From: Yersinia canariae
GTDB taxonomy: Bacteria; Pseudomonadota; Gammaproteobacteria; Enterobacterales; Enterobacteriaceae
DNA: 64,000 bases
Direction: 5' to 3'
NCBI RefSeq assembly: GCF_009831415.1
Contig: NZ_CP043727.1
Coordinates: 1,302,001 to 1,366,000 of the forward strand
Shown: positions 20,804 to 35,666 of the stretch, in pieces
How the letters are laid out: every line of letters starts with the position of its first letter
Position numbering within the stretch: the first letter of the stretch is position 1
Program-made: the position numbers and the translations under genes
Notes under the pieces: generated by a model
The model's input: the letters and a program-made list of their open reading frames with translations, nothing else
What the model was told of the DNA's origin: nothing
Databases searched by the model: none

Positions 20804-23800
20804 TTACTCTTTCGCGCGCGGCGGCCGGCCGGGGAAGCGGCGGCGAACTAAGACAAAGAACAGTGGCACGAAGAAAATAGCCAGCACGGTCGCAGAAATC
20901 ATCCCGCCCATAACGCCAGTACCCACTGCATGTTGGCTGCCAGAACCAGCCCCTTGGCTGATAGCCATAGGCAATACACCAAAGATAAACGCCAATGAAG
21001 TCATCAGAATGGGCCGCAAACGCTGGCGGGAAGCTTCAAGTGTCGCCGCCACCAAATCTTTGCCTTTATTGTTCAATTCACTGGCAAACTCGACAATTAA
21101 GATGGCATTTTTGGCGGATAACCCAATGATGGTCAGCAAGCCGACTTGGAAATAGACGTCATTTTCCAAGCCCCGCATCCAAGTTGCCGCAACGGCCCCA
21201 ATCACCCCGAGCGGCACAACCAGCATCACGGAGAAGGGGATTGACCAACTTTCATAGAGCGCCGCCAGACACAAGAACACCACTAACAGTGAGATAGCAT
21301 AAAGGGCAGGGGCTTGTGAGCCAGATAGCCGTTCTTGATAGGACATTCCAGTCCATTCCAGGCCGAACCCATTGGGCAGTTGTTTAACCAACCCCTCCAT
21401 CACATCCATGGCAGTACCGGTACTGACCCCCGGAGCGGCTTCACCGACGATTTCTAATGCCGAATAGCCGTTATAGCGCTCTAACCGCGGTGAGCCGTAT
21501 TCCCAGCGAGTGGTAGAAAAAGCGGAGAAAGGCACCATGCCGCCATTTTTATTGCGCACATACCACTTGTTGATGTCTTCGGGCAACATACGCGCCGTGG
21601 CTTCAGATTGGACATAAACTTTCTTCACTCGGCCCCGGTCGACAAAGTCATTAACGTAAGTTGAGCCCCAGGCGGTTTTTAGTGTGTTGTTAATATCATC
21701 TAATGACACTCCCAGCGCTTGCGCTTTGCGCTGATCAATATCTATCTGCAATTGTGGGCTATCATCCAACCCATTGTGCCGCACTCGCGTTAGCGCCGGG
21801 TCTTGCGAGGCCATCTGTAATAATTGGTCACGGGCGGCCATCAGTTTGTCATGGCCTAATCCACCGTGATCTTGCAATTCCATATCAAAACCGGATGAGC
21901 CACCCAAACCTGAAATGGCCGGAGGGCTACTGACAGAGACTTTGGCTTCGCCGATTTTATTAAACACTTTGGTCGCGCGTTCAATAATGGCAAAAGAGGA
22001 GTCATGGCTGCCTTTGCGCTGTTCCCAGTCAGACAATCGAATGAACAAACGCGCGACGTTCTGACCATTACCGCCGGGGCCAGACCCCACGGTGGAGAAC
22101 ACCGACAGCACGTTATTCTTCTCTGCTGTCAGAAAGTAATTTTCGACTTTCTCAACCACTTTCAATGTCTGTTGCTGAGTGGAGCCGACGGGAAGCTGGA
22201 CTTGCGCCATAAACACGCCACGGTCTTCCAACGGCAAGAATGACGTCGGTAACTTGATAAACAGCAGCGCCAGCCCACCGAGAAGCAGTAAATACAACAA
22301 CATATATCGCACGCTGTGGTGTAACACGCGCGCCACGCCCCGCTCGTAACGATGGGCATTGCTGTCAAACATGCGGTTAAACCAGCCGAAGAAGCCGCGT
22401 TTGGCGTGATGATGTCCCGGTTTGATGGGCTTGAGCATGGTGGCGCAAAGTGCGGGAGTCAAAATCAATGCCACCAGAACTGACAGCACCATGGCAGATA
22501 CAATGGTAATGGAGAATTGACGGTAAATGGCCCCGGTGGTGCCGCCAAAGAAAGCCATCGGGATAAATACGGCTGACAGCACCAGGGCAATCCCCACGAG
22601 TGCGCCCTGAATTTGGCCCATTGATTTACGGGTGGCTTCGCGCGGGTCAAGCCCTTCCTCGCTCATGACCCGCTCCACGTTTTCCACCACCACGATAGCA
22701 TCATCGACTAATAACCCGATGGCTAACACAATGGCAAACATAGTTAAGGTATTAATACTGAACCCAAATACTGACAATATTGCGAAAGTGCCCAATAGCA
22801 CCACCGGGACGGCAATCGTTGGAATAAGGGTGGCGCGGAAGTTTTGTAAGAACAAATACATTACCAGGAAAACCAGCAAAATGGCTTCCAGCAGCGTTTT
22901 CACCACATCCTTAATTGAAGCTTTAACAAACGGCGTTGTTTCATAAGCAATTTTTGCTTCAAGGCCGTGTGGGAAAAATGGGGCCAGCTCAGCGATACGG
23001 GCTTTGACTAATTCATCGGTTTGCAGTTCATTCGCACCTGATGCCAATTTGACACTCATCCCCGATGCTGCCTGCCCGTTAAAGCGGCTCAAGTAATCAT
23101 ATTTTTCAGCGCCCATTTCAATTTTTGCCACATCTCCCAGTGTCACCAGTGACCCATCCTGATTGACTCTCAGGGTGATTTCTCTGAATTGCTCCGGGGT
23201 TTGTAATTGGGATTGGGCATTAATCGTGGCATTCAGCGCCTGGTTATCAACAGAGGGCGTTCCGCCCAATTGGCCCACGGCTATCTGGCTATTTTGCGAC
23301 GTAATGGCGGTGACAATATCTTGGGTTGTGAGTTGATAATTATTGAGTTTATTGGGATCAAGCCAAATGCGCATAGCATATTGGGAGCCAAAGGCATCAA
23401 TACTGCCAACACCTTCAATGCGGCTCAGAGGGTCTTGCAGATTACTGGCGACATAGTCGGCAATATCTTGTTTATCCATACTGCCATCGGTGGAGACAAA
23501 TGCCACCATCATCAAGGTGTTATCACCAGATTTAGAGACCGAAACACCTTGCTGTTGCACATCTTGCGGCAGCTTTTTAATCGCCGATTGCAACTGATTT
23601 TGCACCTGTTGCATAGCTTCATTAGGGTTAGTCCCCGCCTGGAATGTCAGTGTTATTGATGCACTGCCGGAGTTACTGCTTTGTGATGACATATACAGCA
23701 GGTTATCCAGGCCAGTCATACTTTGTTCTATAACTTGCGTGACAGTATTTTCCAGTGTTTGTGCTGAGGCTCCGGGGTATGAGGCACTGATGCGCACATT

Positions 23801-23923
23801 TGGCGGTGCCAAATTGGGGTATTGCTCAACCGGCAGTGTTGAGATTGCCAATGCGCCAGTCAGACACAAAATTATCGCCAATACCCAAGCAAATATTGGG
23901 CGGTCGATGAAAAAATTAGCCAT
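20804..23923 (-). CDS. acrD: RND multidrug efflux pump AcrD
   Basis: The 1039-aa inner-membrane RND transporter exports aminoglycosides and other amphiphilic drugs with AcrA and TolC, driven by protons. It starts [22 protein letters not shown]4 carries the paired aspartates [13 protein letters not shown] used in proton relay, and a second HAE motif run occurs near the C-terminus ([13 protein letters not shown]). No adaptor gene is adjacent, and the position next to ypfM/yffB matches acrD rather than acrB. Confidence 0.93.
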   Translation of the reverse strand: MANFFIDRPIFAWVLAIILCLTGALAISTLPVEQYPNLAPPNVRISASYPGASAQTLENTVTQVIEQSMTGLDNLLYMSSQSSNSGSASITLTFQAGTNPNEAMQQVQNQLQSAIKKLPQDVQQQGVSVSKSGDNTLMMVAFVSTDGSMDKQDIADYVASNLQDPLSRIEGVGSIDAFGSQYAMRIWLDPNKLNNYQLTTQDIVTAITSQNSQIAVGQLGGTPSVDNQALNATINAQSQLQTPEQFREITLRVNQDGSLVTLGDVAKIEMGAEKYDYLSRFNGQAASGMSVKLASGANELQTDELVKARIAELAPFFPHGLEAKIAYETTPFVKASIKDVVKTLLEAILLVFLVMYLFLQNFRATLIPTIAVPVVLLGTFAILSVFGFSINTLTMFAIVLAIGLLVDDAIVVVENVERVMSEEGLDPREATRKSMGQIQGALVGIALVLSAVFIPMAFFGGTTGAIYRQFSITIVSAMVLSVLVALILTPALCATMLKPIKPGHHHAKRGFFGWFNRMFDSNAHRYERGVARVLHHSVRYMLLYLLLLGGLALLFIKLPTSFLPLEDRGVFMAQVQLPVGSTQQQTLKVVEKVENYFLTAEKNNVLSVFSTVGSGPGGNGQNVARLFIRLSDWEQRKGSHDSSFAIIERATKVFNKIGEAKVSVSSPPAISGLGGSSGFDMELQDHGGLGHDKLMAARDQLLQMASQDPALTRVRHNGLDDSPQLQIDIDQRKAQALGVSLDDINNTLKTAWGSTYVNDFVDRGRVKKVYVQSEATARMLPEDINKWYVRNKNGGMVPFSAFSTTRWEYGSPRLERYNGYSALEIVGEAAPGVSTGTAMDVMEGLVKQLPNGFGLEWTGMSYQERLSGSQAPALYAISLLVVFLCLAALYESWSIPFSVMLVVPLGVIGAVAATWMRGLENDVYFQVGLLTIIGLSAKNAILIVEFASELNNKGKDLVAATLEASRQRLRPILMTSLAFIFGVLPMAISQGAGSGSQHAVGTGVMGGMISATVLAIFFVPLFFVLVRRRFPGRPPRAKE

Positions 23924-24075
23924 GCAGTGCCAGCCTCTAAAGTTAAATGTAGCAGAATCTACTGTGCACTTTACGTGGGAATGCTGAAGAAAACGTGAAG
24001 AAAATAAGGAGAAGCTGTAAAAAACCTCGATAAAATCGAGTTAATTTTCCTTGATGGCGATAAAAGTCATATATC

Positions 24076-24136
24076 CTAAATAGTTCGAGTTGCCCGACGG
24101 CTGCCAACGGACATATAACGTGAAGTATGGCGGGTA
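24076..24136. repeat. Shortened, inverted copy of the dispersed repeat
   Basis: The ends ctaaatagttcgagttgc and gaagtatggcgggta correspond to the reverse complement of both ends of the copy at 11921-12032, but the middle is missing. It lies in the 276-bp space between acrD and the HTH gene, which otherwise shows nothing clear. Confidence 0.6.
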
Positions 24137-24199
24137 TAAACAGGTGTTTTTTCTAGTATCAGGTAGACTCATTAGCAGTGACTCAAAATAGGACTTTGT

Positions 24200-24478
24200 A
24201 TGGAACTTAATCCCGTGTTTGCTCGTCGTCTCTACCTTTGCTGGCTGATCAGCCGAGGTGAGCCAATGAATGTGCCGCGTTTGATGGAATTGACAGGCTG
24301 GCCGCGGCGAACATTACAGGATGTCTTGAAAGCCTTGCCCGGTTTGGGCATCACAATGACATTTGTGCAAGATGGTGTGCGCAATAATGCAGGATATTAC
24401 CGGCTAGATAGCTGGGGGCCACTGAATAAACAGTGGATAGATGATAACCATGATTTTATTTTAGCAGCCATTGAATAA
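24200..24478 (+). CDS. Small winged-helix DNA-binding protein
   Basis: The 92-aa protein has a helix-turn-helix segment (MNVPRLMELTGWPRRTLQDVLKALPGLG, about residues 24-50) followed by a beta-wing-like part (ITMTFVQDGVRNNAGYYRLD). It looks like a winged-HTH regulator of the kind found in Yersinia and relatives. Targets are unknown. It converges on narP. Confidence 0.65.
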   Translation: MELNPVFARRLYLCWLISRGEPMNVPRLMELTGWPRRTLQDVLKALPGLGITMTFVQDGVRNNAGYYRLDSWGPLNKQWIDDNHDFILAAIE

Positions 24479-24516
24479 TGTAATAACTTGGCTGCTATTA
24501 AATAATAAAGCAGTCG

Positions 24517-25146
24517 TTAATATTTTTTATTTTCTAAAAACATGATAGTTGCCGCGACACGTGAGCGAACATTTAGTTTGCGTAATAAATTACGGATATG
24601 CACTTTCACGGTTTCTTCTGAAATGTGTAACTCAAACGCGACTTGTTTATTGGACATGCCCCGCGCTACTTCTTGCAGAACGTCTAATTCACGCTCGGTT
24701 AATTCAGAGAATGGATTAACCTGTTCATCTCGGGACGATAAATACTGTGTAACTGCATCACTGAATACTTTCTCACCCTTTGAAGCAAGGCGGATATTTT
24801 CCAGCAATATTTCAGGTTCGCTGTCTTTAAGCAGATAACCATCCGCACCGGCATCAATCATTGCGTATACATCACTGCGTGCATCAGAGACGGTCAAAAC
24901 AATAATCCGTGCATCAATACCTTCATGGCGTAATGCTTTCAAGGTATCCAGCCCAGACATTCCTTTCATATTCAGGTCGAGCAGAATGACATCCGGTTGA
25001 CATTTAGCCGCTTCGGTAATGGCGTCGTTTCCGCAGCTGGCTTCAGCAACCACATCAAAGTTGCTATCCAGCTCAAGTAACTGCTTGATCCCACGGCGCA
25101 TGAGGGGATGATCGTCAACGATCATAATGGTGTGACTTTTGGTCAT
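24517..25146 (-). CDS. narP: Nitrate/nitrite response regulator NarP
   Basis: NarP is the response regulator that, when phosphorylated by NarQ, activates nap and other anaerobic genes. The 209-aa product has a receiver domain (IMIVDDHPLMRRG, phospho-acceptor Asp57 in LLDLNMKG, conserved Lys in LLKDSEP). A LuxR-type HTH follows (LTERELDVLQEVARGMSNKQ). It is divergent from and adjacent to the nap operon, which it probably controls. No narQ is in the window. Confidence 0.9.
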   Translation of the reverse strand: MTKSHTIMIVDDHPLMRRGIKQLLELDSNFDVVAEASCGNDAITEAAKCQPDVILLDLNMKGMSGLDTLKALRHEGIDARIIVLTVSDARSDVYAMIDAGADGYLLKDSEPEILLENIRLASKGEKVFSDAVTQYLSSRDEQVNPFSELTERELDVLQEVARGMSNKQVAFELHISEETVKVHIRNLLRKLNVRSRVAATIMFLENKKY

Positions 25147-25651
25147 AATAAGTATTGTCCCTGTAACCGGTAGCATTAAATGACTGGCTGTTGATCGTGG
25201 ATTATTTAGGGTCGCTGATTTGGCCGACCATGTTATCCATCATAGTTAGTTGAACCACGCTTTAAGTGTACCTTAAAACCCCGATCAAATTCATTTAACA
25301 GCGGTAGTTTATCTGAAGAATAATGGCCAAATTATCATTTCTCATTGATAGCCATTCTCATTAAACAAATCGTTATATAAAAAATGTAATAACGCAAATA
25401 GATTTAACAGTGACAAATTGCGCAAATAACCACTAAATTAATTGATCTTGCTCAATATCTACTAGCGATTAACCCTAAAGAGTAATTATTTTATTACTCA
25501 TTATTCTGTATTTAATACCCAAACACTGGGGAATTCTTCTATTAATACAAATAAGAATTATTATCAAATAGTTTAATGTAACCCACTGAGCTTTAAATAA
25601 ACAATTTCTAACGTACACGCGGGCGCGCCAGTAGATGTTAAGGATATCAGC
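25147..25651. promoter_or_regulatory. narP-napF intergenic regulatory region
   Basis: This 505-bp AT-rich gap separates the divergent narP and napF. It contains an FNR-type box at 25442-25455 and a TACTCAT heptamer (25495-25501) that fits the NarL/NarP half-site consensus. I saw no open reading frame or RNA gene in it. Confidence 0.6.
25442..25455 (+). promoter_or_regulatory. FNR box upstream of napF
   Basis: TTGATCTTGCTCAA matches the FNR consensus TTGAT-N4-ATCAA at nine of ten defined bases. It lies about 200 bp before napF, so a long leader or distal promoter is implied. Anaerobic induction of nap by FNR is known in E. coli. Confidence 0.65.
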
Positions 25652-26144
25652 ATGACTGATTTATCACGGCGTAAATTGCTGACTGGTTTTTGGCAAGCGG
25701 GTAAACAGCAATCCTCGGTTACCCGGCCGCCTTGGTCGGTAATTGAAAATGATTTTATTACGGGCTGTACCCGTTGTCATGATTGTATTGCCGCTTGTGA
25801 AACTGGCGTGTTGGTTGCCGGTGCTGGCGGATTCCCCGAAATAGATTTTCAGCGCGCCGAGTGCAGTTTCTGCCAAGCCTGTGTGCAAGCATGTAAAGCA
25901 GGCGTTTTCATTTCAACGGCGCTGCCGGCATGGTCGCTTAAAGTCAACATATCAGACCGCTGTTTATCTTTTCACAATATTGAATGCCGCAGTTGTCAGG
26001 ATAGTTGTGAAACGCGGGCGATTAAATTCCGTCCACGGCTGAATGGCATTGCTCAACCTGAATTAGACCTTCCTGCCTGTACCGGCTGTGGTGCCTGCGT
26101 ACCCAGTTGCCCAGTCCAGGCAGTCACCCTTACCCGGAGTCAAG

Positions 26145-26155
<11 letters not shown>
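25652..26155 (+). CDS. napF: Ferredoxin-type protein NapF
   Basis: NapF is a cytoplasmic iron-sulfur protein thought to help load the 4Fe-4S cluster of NapA before its export. The 167-aa protein has four cysteine clusters, for example CTRCHDCIAAC, CSFCQACVQAC and CTGCGACVPSC. It opens the operon and overlaps napD by 11 bases. AAGGA precedes the ATG. Confidence 0.94.
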
Positions 26156-28903
<2,748 letters not shown>

Positions 28904-28935
28904 TTCAGGAAGTACGGTGTTCTCAGGAGAAAATA

Positions 28936-29403
28936 ATGAATAACACGATGTTTCACGTATTCAATCGCCGGGTAATATCTGTGATATCGCTACTGGCGGT
29001 ATTGGTGATGGCGGGGGGCGTTAATGCCGCCAGCAATGTCGAGATGGATTTAAGCCAATCACCGGAAGTCTCTGCGACGGCTGAAGGGACGGTGAAAATG
29101 CCAAAACAGCAACAGCGGATGGCACTGAACTATGTTAACCAGCCACCCATGGTTCCACACAGTGTGGATGGTTATCAAATCAGCAAAAATACTAACCGCT
29201 GCTTGCAATGTCATGGCGTTGAACATTATCGGACGACAGGTGCGCCGCGTGTTAGTCCGACTCACTTTATTGACCGCGATGGCAAAGTATCGAGTGAAGT
29301 TTCGCCACGCCGCTACTTCTGCTTGCAATGCCATGTGCCACAAACTGATGCAGCGCCGATTGTCGGTAATAGCTTCCAGCCAGCCCCTGGTTTTGGTCAA
29401 TAA
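28936..29403 (+). CDS. napB: Diheme cytochrome c NapB
   Basis: NapB passes electrons from NapC to NapA in the periplasm. The 155-aa protein has a Sec signal peptide (ISLLAVLVMAGGVNAA) and two CxxCH heme motifs (CLQCHGVEHY, CLQCHVPQ). AGGAGAAA precedes the ATG at 28936. It follows napA directly; napG and napH, present between them in E. coli, are absent. Confidence 0.95.
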   Translation: MNNTMFHVFNRRVISVISLLAVLVMAGGVNAASNVEMDLSQSPEVSATAEGTVKMPKQQQRMALNYVNQPPMVPHSVDGYQISKNTNRCLQCHGVEHYRTTGAPRVSPTHFIDRDGKVSSEVSPRRYFCLQCHVPQTDAAPIVGNSFQPAPGFGQ

Positions 29404-29430
29404 GCGAGATGGCTATTGTGAGATCAAACA

Positions 29431-30030
29431 ATGAATGAGACTAAAAAGCCCGGCATTATCAAACGATTATGGCAGTGGTGGCGTCGGCCTAGCCGACTGG
29501 CGCTCGGGACGTTACTGCTGATTGGCTTTGTCAGTGGCATCATTTTCTGGGGCGGTTTTAATACCGGCATGGAAATGGCGAATACTGAGAAATTCTGTAT
29601 TAGCTGCCATGAAATGAAAGACAACGTTTATCAGGAATATATGGGAACCATCCACTACAGCAACCGCAGTGGTGTGAAGGCAACCTGTCCGGATTGCCAT
29701 GTGCCCCATGAATGGGGGCCGAAAATGGTGCGTAAAATCAAAGCCAGTAAGGAGTTGTATGCCAAGGCCTTTGGTTTGATTGATACGCCGCAGAAGTTTG
29801 AGGCCCACCGCCTGACCATGGCCGAAAATGAGTGGGCGCGGATGAAAGCCAATAACTCGCAAGAGTGCCGCAACTGCCATAACTTCGACAATATGGACTT
29901 TACCGCGCAGAAAACGGTAGCAGCAAAAATGCACAGTAAAGCCATTGAGGCGGGGAAAACTTGTATCGATTGCCACAAAGGCATCGCCCATAAGTTGCCA
30001 GATATGAAGGATGTACCGACCGGTTTCTGA
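29431..30030 (+). CDS. napC: Tetraheme quinol dehydrogenase NapC
   Basis: NapC is a membrane-anchored NapC/NirT cytochrome that oxidises quinol and reduces NapB. The 199-aa product has one N-terminal membrane helix (about residues 22-42). It has four CxxCH motifs (CISCHEMKD, CPDCHVPHEW, CRNCHNFDN, CIDCHKGIAH). It ends the napFDABC operon before a terminator. Confidence 0.95.
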   Translation: MNETKKPGIIKRLWQWWRRPSRLALGTLLLIGFVSGIIFWGGFNTGMEMANTEKFCISCHEMKDNVYQEYMGTIHYSNRSGVKATCPDCHVPHEWGPKMVRKIKASKELYAKAFGLIDTPQKFEAHRLTMAENEWARMKANNSQECRNCHNFDNMDFTAQKTVAAKMHSKAIEAGKTCIDCHKGIAHKLPDMKDVPTGF

Positions 30031-30057
30031 TAGCAACGTTTCCAATATTTCATCTTA

Positions 30058-30083
30058 AATGCCCCGTTATCGGGGCATTTTTA
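30058..30083 (+). terminator. Terminator of the nap operon
   Basis: The hairpin AAATGCCCCG / CGGGGCATTT with a TTAT loop is followed by TTT, 27 bp after napC. Confidence 0.85.
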
Positions 30084-30172
30084 TGACACTTATTTCTATT
30101 GCAAATGCATCGGGACTAGCGTTAGCTTAGCAAATAAAGTTTTAGGGTGTTTTTGGGATTAAAGAAGGTGTT

Positions 30173-30748
30173 ATGTCAGTCAAAATTGAAAATATTCAGA
30201 GTGAATTGTTATCTAAAAACTGGTTCAAACTACATAAATATACCTTTGATTTAGTCACCGATAATGGAACTCCAGTACAACAGATTCGCGAAGTGTATGA
30301 TCGCGGCAATGGCGCGACTATTCTGTTATATAACCGCTCCAATGGCACTGTGGTGCTGACTAATCAATTTCGCATGCCAACATACGTCAATGGCAATCCT
30401 GACGGTATGTTACTGGAAGCTTGCGCCGGATTACTGGATAACGACTCCCCCGAAGAATGTATTCGCCGTGAAGCCATGGAAGAGACCGGTTATCAGGTTG
30501 ATAGTGTACAAAAATTGTTTGAAGCCTATATGTCACCGGGTGGCGTCACTGAAATTATCCATTTCTTTGCGGCTGAATATCATTCGGATCAGAAAATCAC
30601 TGATAACGTCGGGGTAGAAGACGAGGTGATTGAGGTGGTTGAATTACCATTCACTGAAACTATTGCCATGATGGCCGATGGCCGAATTAAAGATGGCAAA
30701 ACCATCATGCTGCTGCAATACGCCCAAATCCACGGCTTATTAAATTAA
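30173..30748 (+). CDS. nudK: GDP-mannose pyrophosphatase NudK
   Basis: NudK hydrolyses GDP-mannose to GMP and mannose-1-phosphate. The 191-aa Nudix protein carries the Nudix box beginning [20 protein letters not shown] (metal-binding REAMEE). The length matches E. coli NudK. It stands alone, between the nap terminator and maeB. Confidence 0.92.
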   Translation: MSVKIENIQSELLSKNWFKLHKYTFDLVTDNGTPVQQIREVYDRGNGATILLYNRSNGTVVLTNQFRMPTYVNGNPDGMLLEACAGLLDNDSPEECIRREAMEETGYQVDSVQKLFEAYMSPGGVTEIIHFFAAEYHSDQKITDNVGVEDEVIEVVELPFTETIAMMADGRIKDGKTIMLLQYAQIHGLLN

Positions 30749-30971
30749 TATTCTTCTTATCCAGTGCGCTGCACTCTTCTGTTGCCGTGATCTCGCGGCA
30801 TTGATCCCCTGAATGTTGATAATCCCTTCTGATTGATAAGTAAATTCTTCTGTTGATGCAAAAATGTTACGCAGAGTATGCCCTGCTTCATAGATTGTGA
30901 TAATTCTCTCACTATACTGGTTCTGTTATTGGTCATACCACCTCAAAGCATAAAAGCAAAGGGAACCTACA

Positions 30972-33251
30972 ATGGACGAACAATTGAAACAGAGCGCACT
31001 TGATTTTCACCAATATCCTACTCCAGGGAAAATTCAGGTATCGCCAACCAAACCGCTAGCCACCCAACGGGACTTGGCGCTGGCTTATTCTCCTGGTGTT
31101 GCTGCTCCGTGTCTGGAGATTGCTGCTGATCCATTGGCGGCTTATAAATATACGGCACGCGGCAACCTGGTTGCGGTTATTTCGAACGGCACTGCGGTAC
31201 TGGGGCTGGGTAATATTGGAGCATTAGCGGGTAAGCCGGTAATGGAAGGGAAGGGAGTTTTGTTTAAGAAGTTTTCCGGTATTGATGTATTTGATATTGA
31301 AATCGATGAACACGACCCCGATAAACTGATTGATATTATTGCTTCGCTGGAACCCACATTCGGCGGCATCAACCTGGAAGATATCAAAGCACCTGAGTGC
31401 TTCTATATTGAGCAGAAATTACGTGAGCGCATGAAGATCCCGGTATTCCATGATGATCAACATGGTACGGCGATTATCTGCACCGCTGCGGTGCTCAATG
31501 GCTTGCGGGTCGTGAAGAAAGATATTAGCGATGTGAAGTTGGTGGTCTCAGGGGCGGGTGCTGCTTCCATTGCTTGCCTGAACTTATTAGTTGCTCTGGG
31601 ATTAAAACATCACAATATTACGGTGTGTGATTCCAAGGGAGTGATTTATCAGGGTCGTGAAGCCAATATGGCCGAAACCAAAGCGGCTTATGCGATTGAA
31701 GACAACGGCCAGCGCACGTTAGGCGATGCAATGCCAGGTGCGGATATTTTCCTCGGCTGCTCCGGCCCTGGCGTTCTCACACCAGACATGGTGAAAACTA
31801 TGGCCCCTAGCCCACTCATTTTGGCGCTGGCGAACCCGGAACCTGAAATTTTACCGCCATTGGCAAAAGCGGCGCGCCCAGATGCGATTATCTGTACTGG
31901 CCGCTCGGATTACCCGAATCAGGTCAACAACGTGCTGTGCTTCCCGTTTATCTTCCGGGGCGCATTAGACGTGGGCGCGACCACCATTAACGAAGAAATG
32001 AAACTGGCTTGTGTGCATGCGATTGCAGATTTGGCACTGGCTGAGCAGAGTGATGTGGTGGCATCTGCCTATGGTGAACAAGACCTTTCCTTTGGCCCTG
32101 AATACATCATTCCTAAACCATTCGACCCACGGTTGATTGTGAAAATTGCACCGGCGGTGGCGAAAGCGGCGATGGACTCCGGTGTGGCAACTCGCCCAAT
32201 CACCGACTTTAGTGCCTACGTAGAGAAACTGACGGAATTTGTCTACAAAACCAACCTGTTTATGAAGCCGATTTTCTCGCAGGCGAAAAAAGAGATGAAG
32301 CGGGTAGTCTTGGCGGAAGGGGAAGAGGAGCGAGTATTACATGCAACTCAGGAGCTTGTTTCTCAGGGGCTGGCATATCCAATCTTGATTGGTCGCCCAA
32401 GTGTCATTGAGACTCGACTGAAAAAATTGGGTCTGCAAATTACGGCCGGAAAAGATTTCGAAGTGGTCAATAATGAATCTGACCCGCGTTTTAATGAATA
32501 TTGGCACGAATACTATCAAATAATGAAACGCCGTGGCGTCTCACAGGAACAAGCGCGCCGTGCCGTCATTGGTAACCCAACACTGATTGGCTCCATTATG
32601 GTCCATCGGGGAGAGGCTGATGCCATGATTTGTGGCACGATTGGCACCTATCATGAGCATTATGATGTCGTCGAAAAAGTCTTTGGTTTCCGTGACGGCG
32701 CGCATGTGGCTGGTGCAATGAATGCGCTGTTGCTGCCAACCGGTAACACTTTCATTGCCGATACTTATGTCAATGACGATCCAACGCCGGAGCAACTGGC
32801 CGAGATTACGTTGATGGCCGCTGAAACTGTGCGCCGTTTTGGTATCGAACCCAAAGTGGCGTTGCTATCTCATTCGAGTTTCGGGACATCGAATTGCCCG
32901 GCTGCCCGTAAAATGCGCCGTACACTTGAGCTGGTGAATCAGATGGCACCTGAGCTGGAGATTGACGGCGAAATGCACGGCGATGCAGCGCTGGTGGAAA
33001 GTATCCGCCATAACCTGATGCCAGACAGCCCACTGAAAGGAGCCGCAAACGTACTGATTATGCCGAATATGGAAGCCGCACGAATCAGTTATAACTTGCT
33101 GCGCGTGACTTCTTCTGAGGGCGTGACGGTAGGGCCAGTGCTGATGGGGGTGGCGAAACCGGTACATATTCTGACGCCAATTGCTTCTGTGCGTCGTATC
33201 GTGAATATGGTGGCATTAGCAGTGGTCGAGGCGCAAACCCAGCCACTGTAA
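30972..33251 (+). CDS. maeB: NADP-dependent malic enzyme with PTA-like C-domain
   Basis: MaeB decarboxylates malate to pyruvate with NADP+. The 759-aa protein has a malic enzyme half ([38 protein letters not shown] nucleotide loop). A C-terminal phosphotransacetylase-like domain (about residues 430-759) acts as a regulator bound by acetyl-CoA in E. coli. AAAGGGAACC precedes the ATG. Confidence 0.96.
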   Translation: MDEQLKQSALDFHQYPTPGKIQVSPTKPLATQRDLALAYSPGVAAPCLEIAADPLAAYKYTARGNLVAVISNGTAVLGLGNIGALAGKPVMEGKGVLFKKFSGIDVFDIEIDEHDPDKLIDIIASLEPTFGGINLEDIKAPECFYIEQKLRERMKIPVFHDDQHGTAIICTAAVLNGLRVVKKDISDVKLVVSGAGAASIACLNLLVALGLKHHNITVCDSKGVIYQGREANMAETKAAYAIEDNGQRTLGDAMPGADIFLGCSGPGVLTPDMVKTMAPSPLILALANPEPEILPPLAKAARPDAIICTGRSDYPNQVNNVLCFPFIFRGALDVGATTINEEMKLACVHAIADLALAEQSDVVASAYGEQDLSFGPEYIIPKPFDPRLIVKIAPAVAKAAMDSGVATRPITDFSAYVEKLTEFVYKTNLFMKPIFSQAKKEMKRVVLAEGEEERVLHATQELVSQGLAYPILIGRPSVIETRLKKLGLQITAGKDFEVVNNESDPRFNEYWHEYYQIMKRRGVSQEQARRAVIGNPTLIGSIMVHRGEADAMICGTIGTYHEHYDVVEKVFGFRDGAHVAGAMNALLLPTGNTFIADTYVNDDPTPEQLAEITLMAAETVRRFGIEPKVALLSHSSFGTSNCPAARKMRRTLELVNQMAPELEIDGEMHGDAALVESIRHNLMPDSPLKGAANVLIMPNMEAARISYNLLRVTSSEGVTVGPVLMGVAKPVHILTPIASVRRIVNMVALAVVEAQTQPL

Positions 33252-33270
33252 ATACTCTTGCGCTTGGGCA

Positions 33271-33355
33271 GTCAGCAAGCAAACCCCGAATCACTTACAT
33301 TTGTATATGATTCGGGTGAGTGTGCGCAGCTAACAACCCCGCAGCTTTAAGTGCT
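33271..33355. repeat. Partial dispersed-repeat copy with hairpin after maeB
   Basis: The stretch contains the inverted pair CCCGAATCA (33285-33293) / TGATTCGGG (33308-33316) and an end segment cgcagctttaag. These resemble the inner and outer parts of the repeat at 11921-12032. The hairpin lies between convergent genes and may end transcription, though no T-run follows. Confidence 0.45.
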
Positions 33356-33819
33356 AAGGGGATTGCGGCGGTTTTTACTGGCTTGTTGTAGCCACTTATC
33401 CAGCTCATTGGCAAATTGCTGGCGGTCGCGCTGATTCAAGGTATTGGGGCCACCGGTTTGAATACCACTGGCGCGCATGGTGTCCATAAAGTCACGCATA
33501 TTCAGCCGCTCACGAATAGTGTCTGGGGTATAGCGCTCGCCACGAGGGTTTAGCGCAATTCCCCCTTTCTCAATTACCTCAGCCGCCAGCGGAATATCGG
33601 CGGTAATGACCAGGTCATTTTTTTCGACGCGCTGCACGATTTCGTTATCGGCAACATCAAAGCCGGATGCTACCTGTAATGTACGGATAAACTTTGAGGG
33701 CGGTGTTTTTAGTGGCTGATTTGCCACCAGTGTAACCATCACACCGGTGCGGTCTGCGGCACGAAATAACACTTCCTTAATGACATTCGGACAGGCGTCC
33801 GCATCAACCCAAATTTGCA

Positions 33820-33820
<1 letters not shown>
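33347..33820 (-). CDS. UPF0178/DUF188 family protein (YaiI-like)
   Basis: The 157-aa protein starts [20 protein letters not shown], the hallmark of the DUF188 (YaiI/YqxD) family, which has a PIN-like fold. It includes [15 protein letters not shown] with conserved acidic residues. The function is not established; nuclease activity is a structural guess. Its start overlaps the hemF stop, so the two are coupled. Confidence 0.88.
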
Positions 33821-34803
<983 letters not shown>

Positions 34804-34982
34804 TCATTGTTGTACTCTCGGTGTGGATTAGTGCTTATTCAGCAGAGCGCTGTGCAAGATTTATCTGCTTCTTATCAAATATCATTACGCACTATCGCTA
34901 TGGGAAATATCACTTTATTATTGCGTGATATAATATTGCACAATGATCAGCATATCCATTTTACTCAAGGGTGCGAATATCG

Positions 34983-35408
34983 ATGGAAATCCGCGTATTT
35001 CAGCAAGGCGATTTTGAAGAAGTGATTCTGCTGTGGGAGCATTGCGACTTGCTGCGACCTTGGAATGATCCGGAAATGGATATTGAACGTAAGTTGAATC
35101 ATGACCCCGAATTATTTTTAGTGGCAGAAGTCAGCGGTGCGATTGTCGGCTCAGTAATGGGCGGTTATGACGGCCACCGTGGATCTGCATATTATCTGGG
35201 GGTTCATCCCGATTTTCGCGGCCGTGGCTTTGCCAATGCGCTGATCAGCCGGTTAGAAAAGAAATTAATTGCTCGTGGCTGCCCAAAGCTGAATATCATG
35301 GTGCGCGAAGACAATGACGCAGTCATCGGCATGTATGAAAAGCTGGATTACGAGACGCAAGACAGCATCATGCTGGGCAAGCGGCTGATTGTGGATCAGG
35401 AGTATTGA
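34983..35408 (+). CDS. ypeA: GNAT acetyltransferase YpeA, at the edge of the integrated element
   Basis: The 141-aa GNAT protein starts [20 protein letters not shown] and contains the acetyl-CoA loop [14 protein letters not shown]. The length equals E. coli YpeA; the substrate is unknown. The last 61 codons (35225-35408) are repeated at 50485-50668 with silent changes only. Depending on where the crossover lies, this 3' end either came with the element or is the native one. The ATG at 34983 matches the family; an upstream ATG at 34971 would add four residues. Confidence 0.93.
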   Translation: MEIRVFQQGDFEEVILLWEHCDLLRPWNDPEMDIERKLNHDPELFLVAEVSGAIVGSVMGGYDGHRGSAYYLGVHPDFRGRGFANALISRLEKKLIARGCPKLNIMVREDNDAVIGMYEKLDYETQDSIMLGKRLIVDQEY

Positions 35409-35656
35409 GGGTTTAGTTTGTTGAATTTAAAAGATATTTAATTTTTAATTCACTTCTGATTCAATAGCGCCACTGGCCGAAATGACCGAGCAACAGATAA
35501 GGTGATTTTGGCCGTTATCTCAAAAATTTTTAGCCGCCAATTTTTTGTTTTCTGCTGTTTTTCTCTCCTCAAATCGACCTTATTTGCCATAACTTATCCA
35601 TGCGCATAGATAAATAAATTCTTTTTTGCCACACTCTTGCCACAGTTAGAAATAAA
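35225..35656 (+). repeat. Left copy of the element-flanking direct repeat
   Basis: The copy starts with a 24-bp stretch identical to 50485-50508 inside ypeA and ends with the 12-bp GTTAGAAATAAA identical to 50899-50910. The coding part (184 bp) has 15 substitutions and no amino-acid change. The downstream part has small indels and substitutions. It ends 10 bp before the integrase start codon. Confidence 0.85.
35626..35645 (+). promoter_or_regulatory. Candidate integrase arm-type sites, left end
   Basis: Two TTGCCACA units lie 11 bp apart (35626-35633 and 35637-35644), just upstream of the integrase gene. A matching pair, GCCACA and TTGCCACA also 11 bp apart, lies near the other end at 50353-50369. 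Paired direct repeats at both ends of an element are typical integrase or excisionase binding sites. Confidence 0.45.
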
Positions 35657-35666
35657 AGAGTGCAGA

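Noticed and set aside
35409-35640. tRNA-type attachment site for the integrase
   Set aside because: No tRNA-like cloverleaf found; the repeated sequence is the ypeA end and its downstream DNA.
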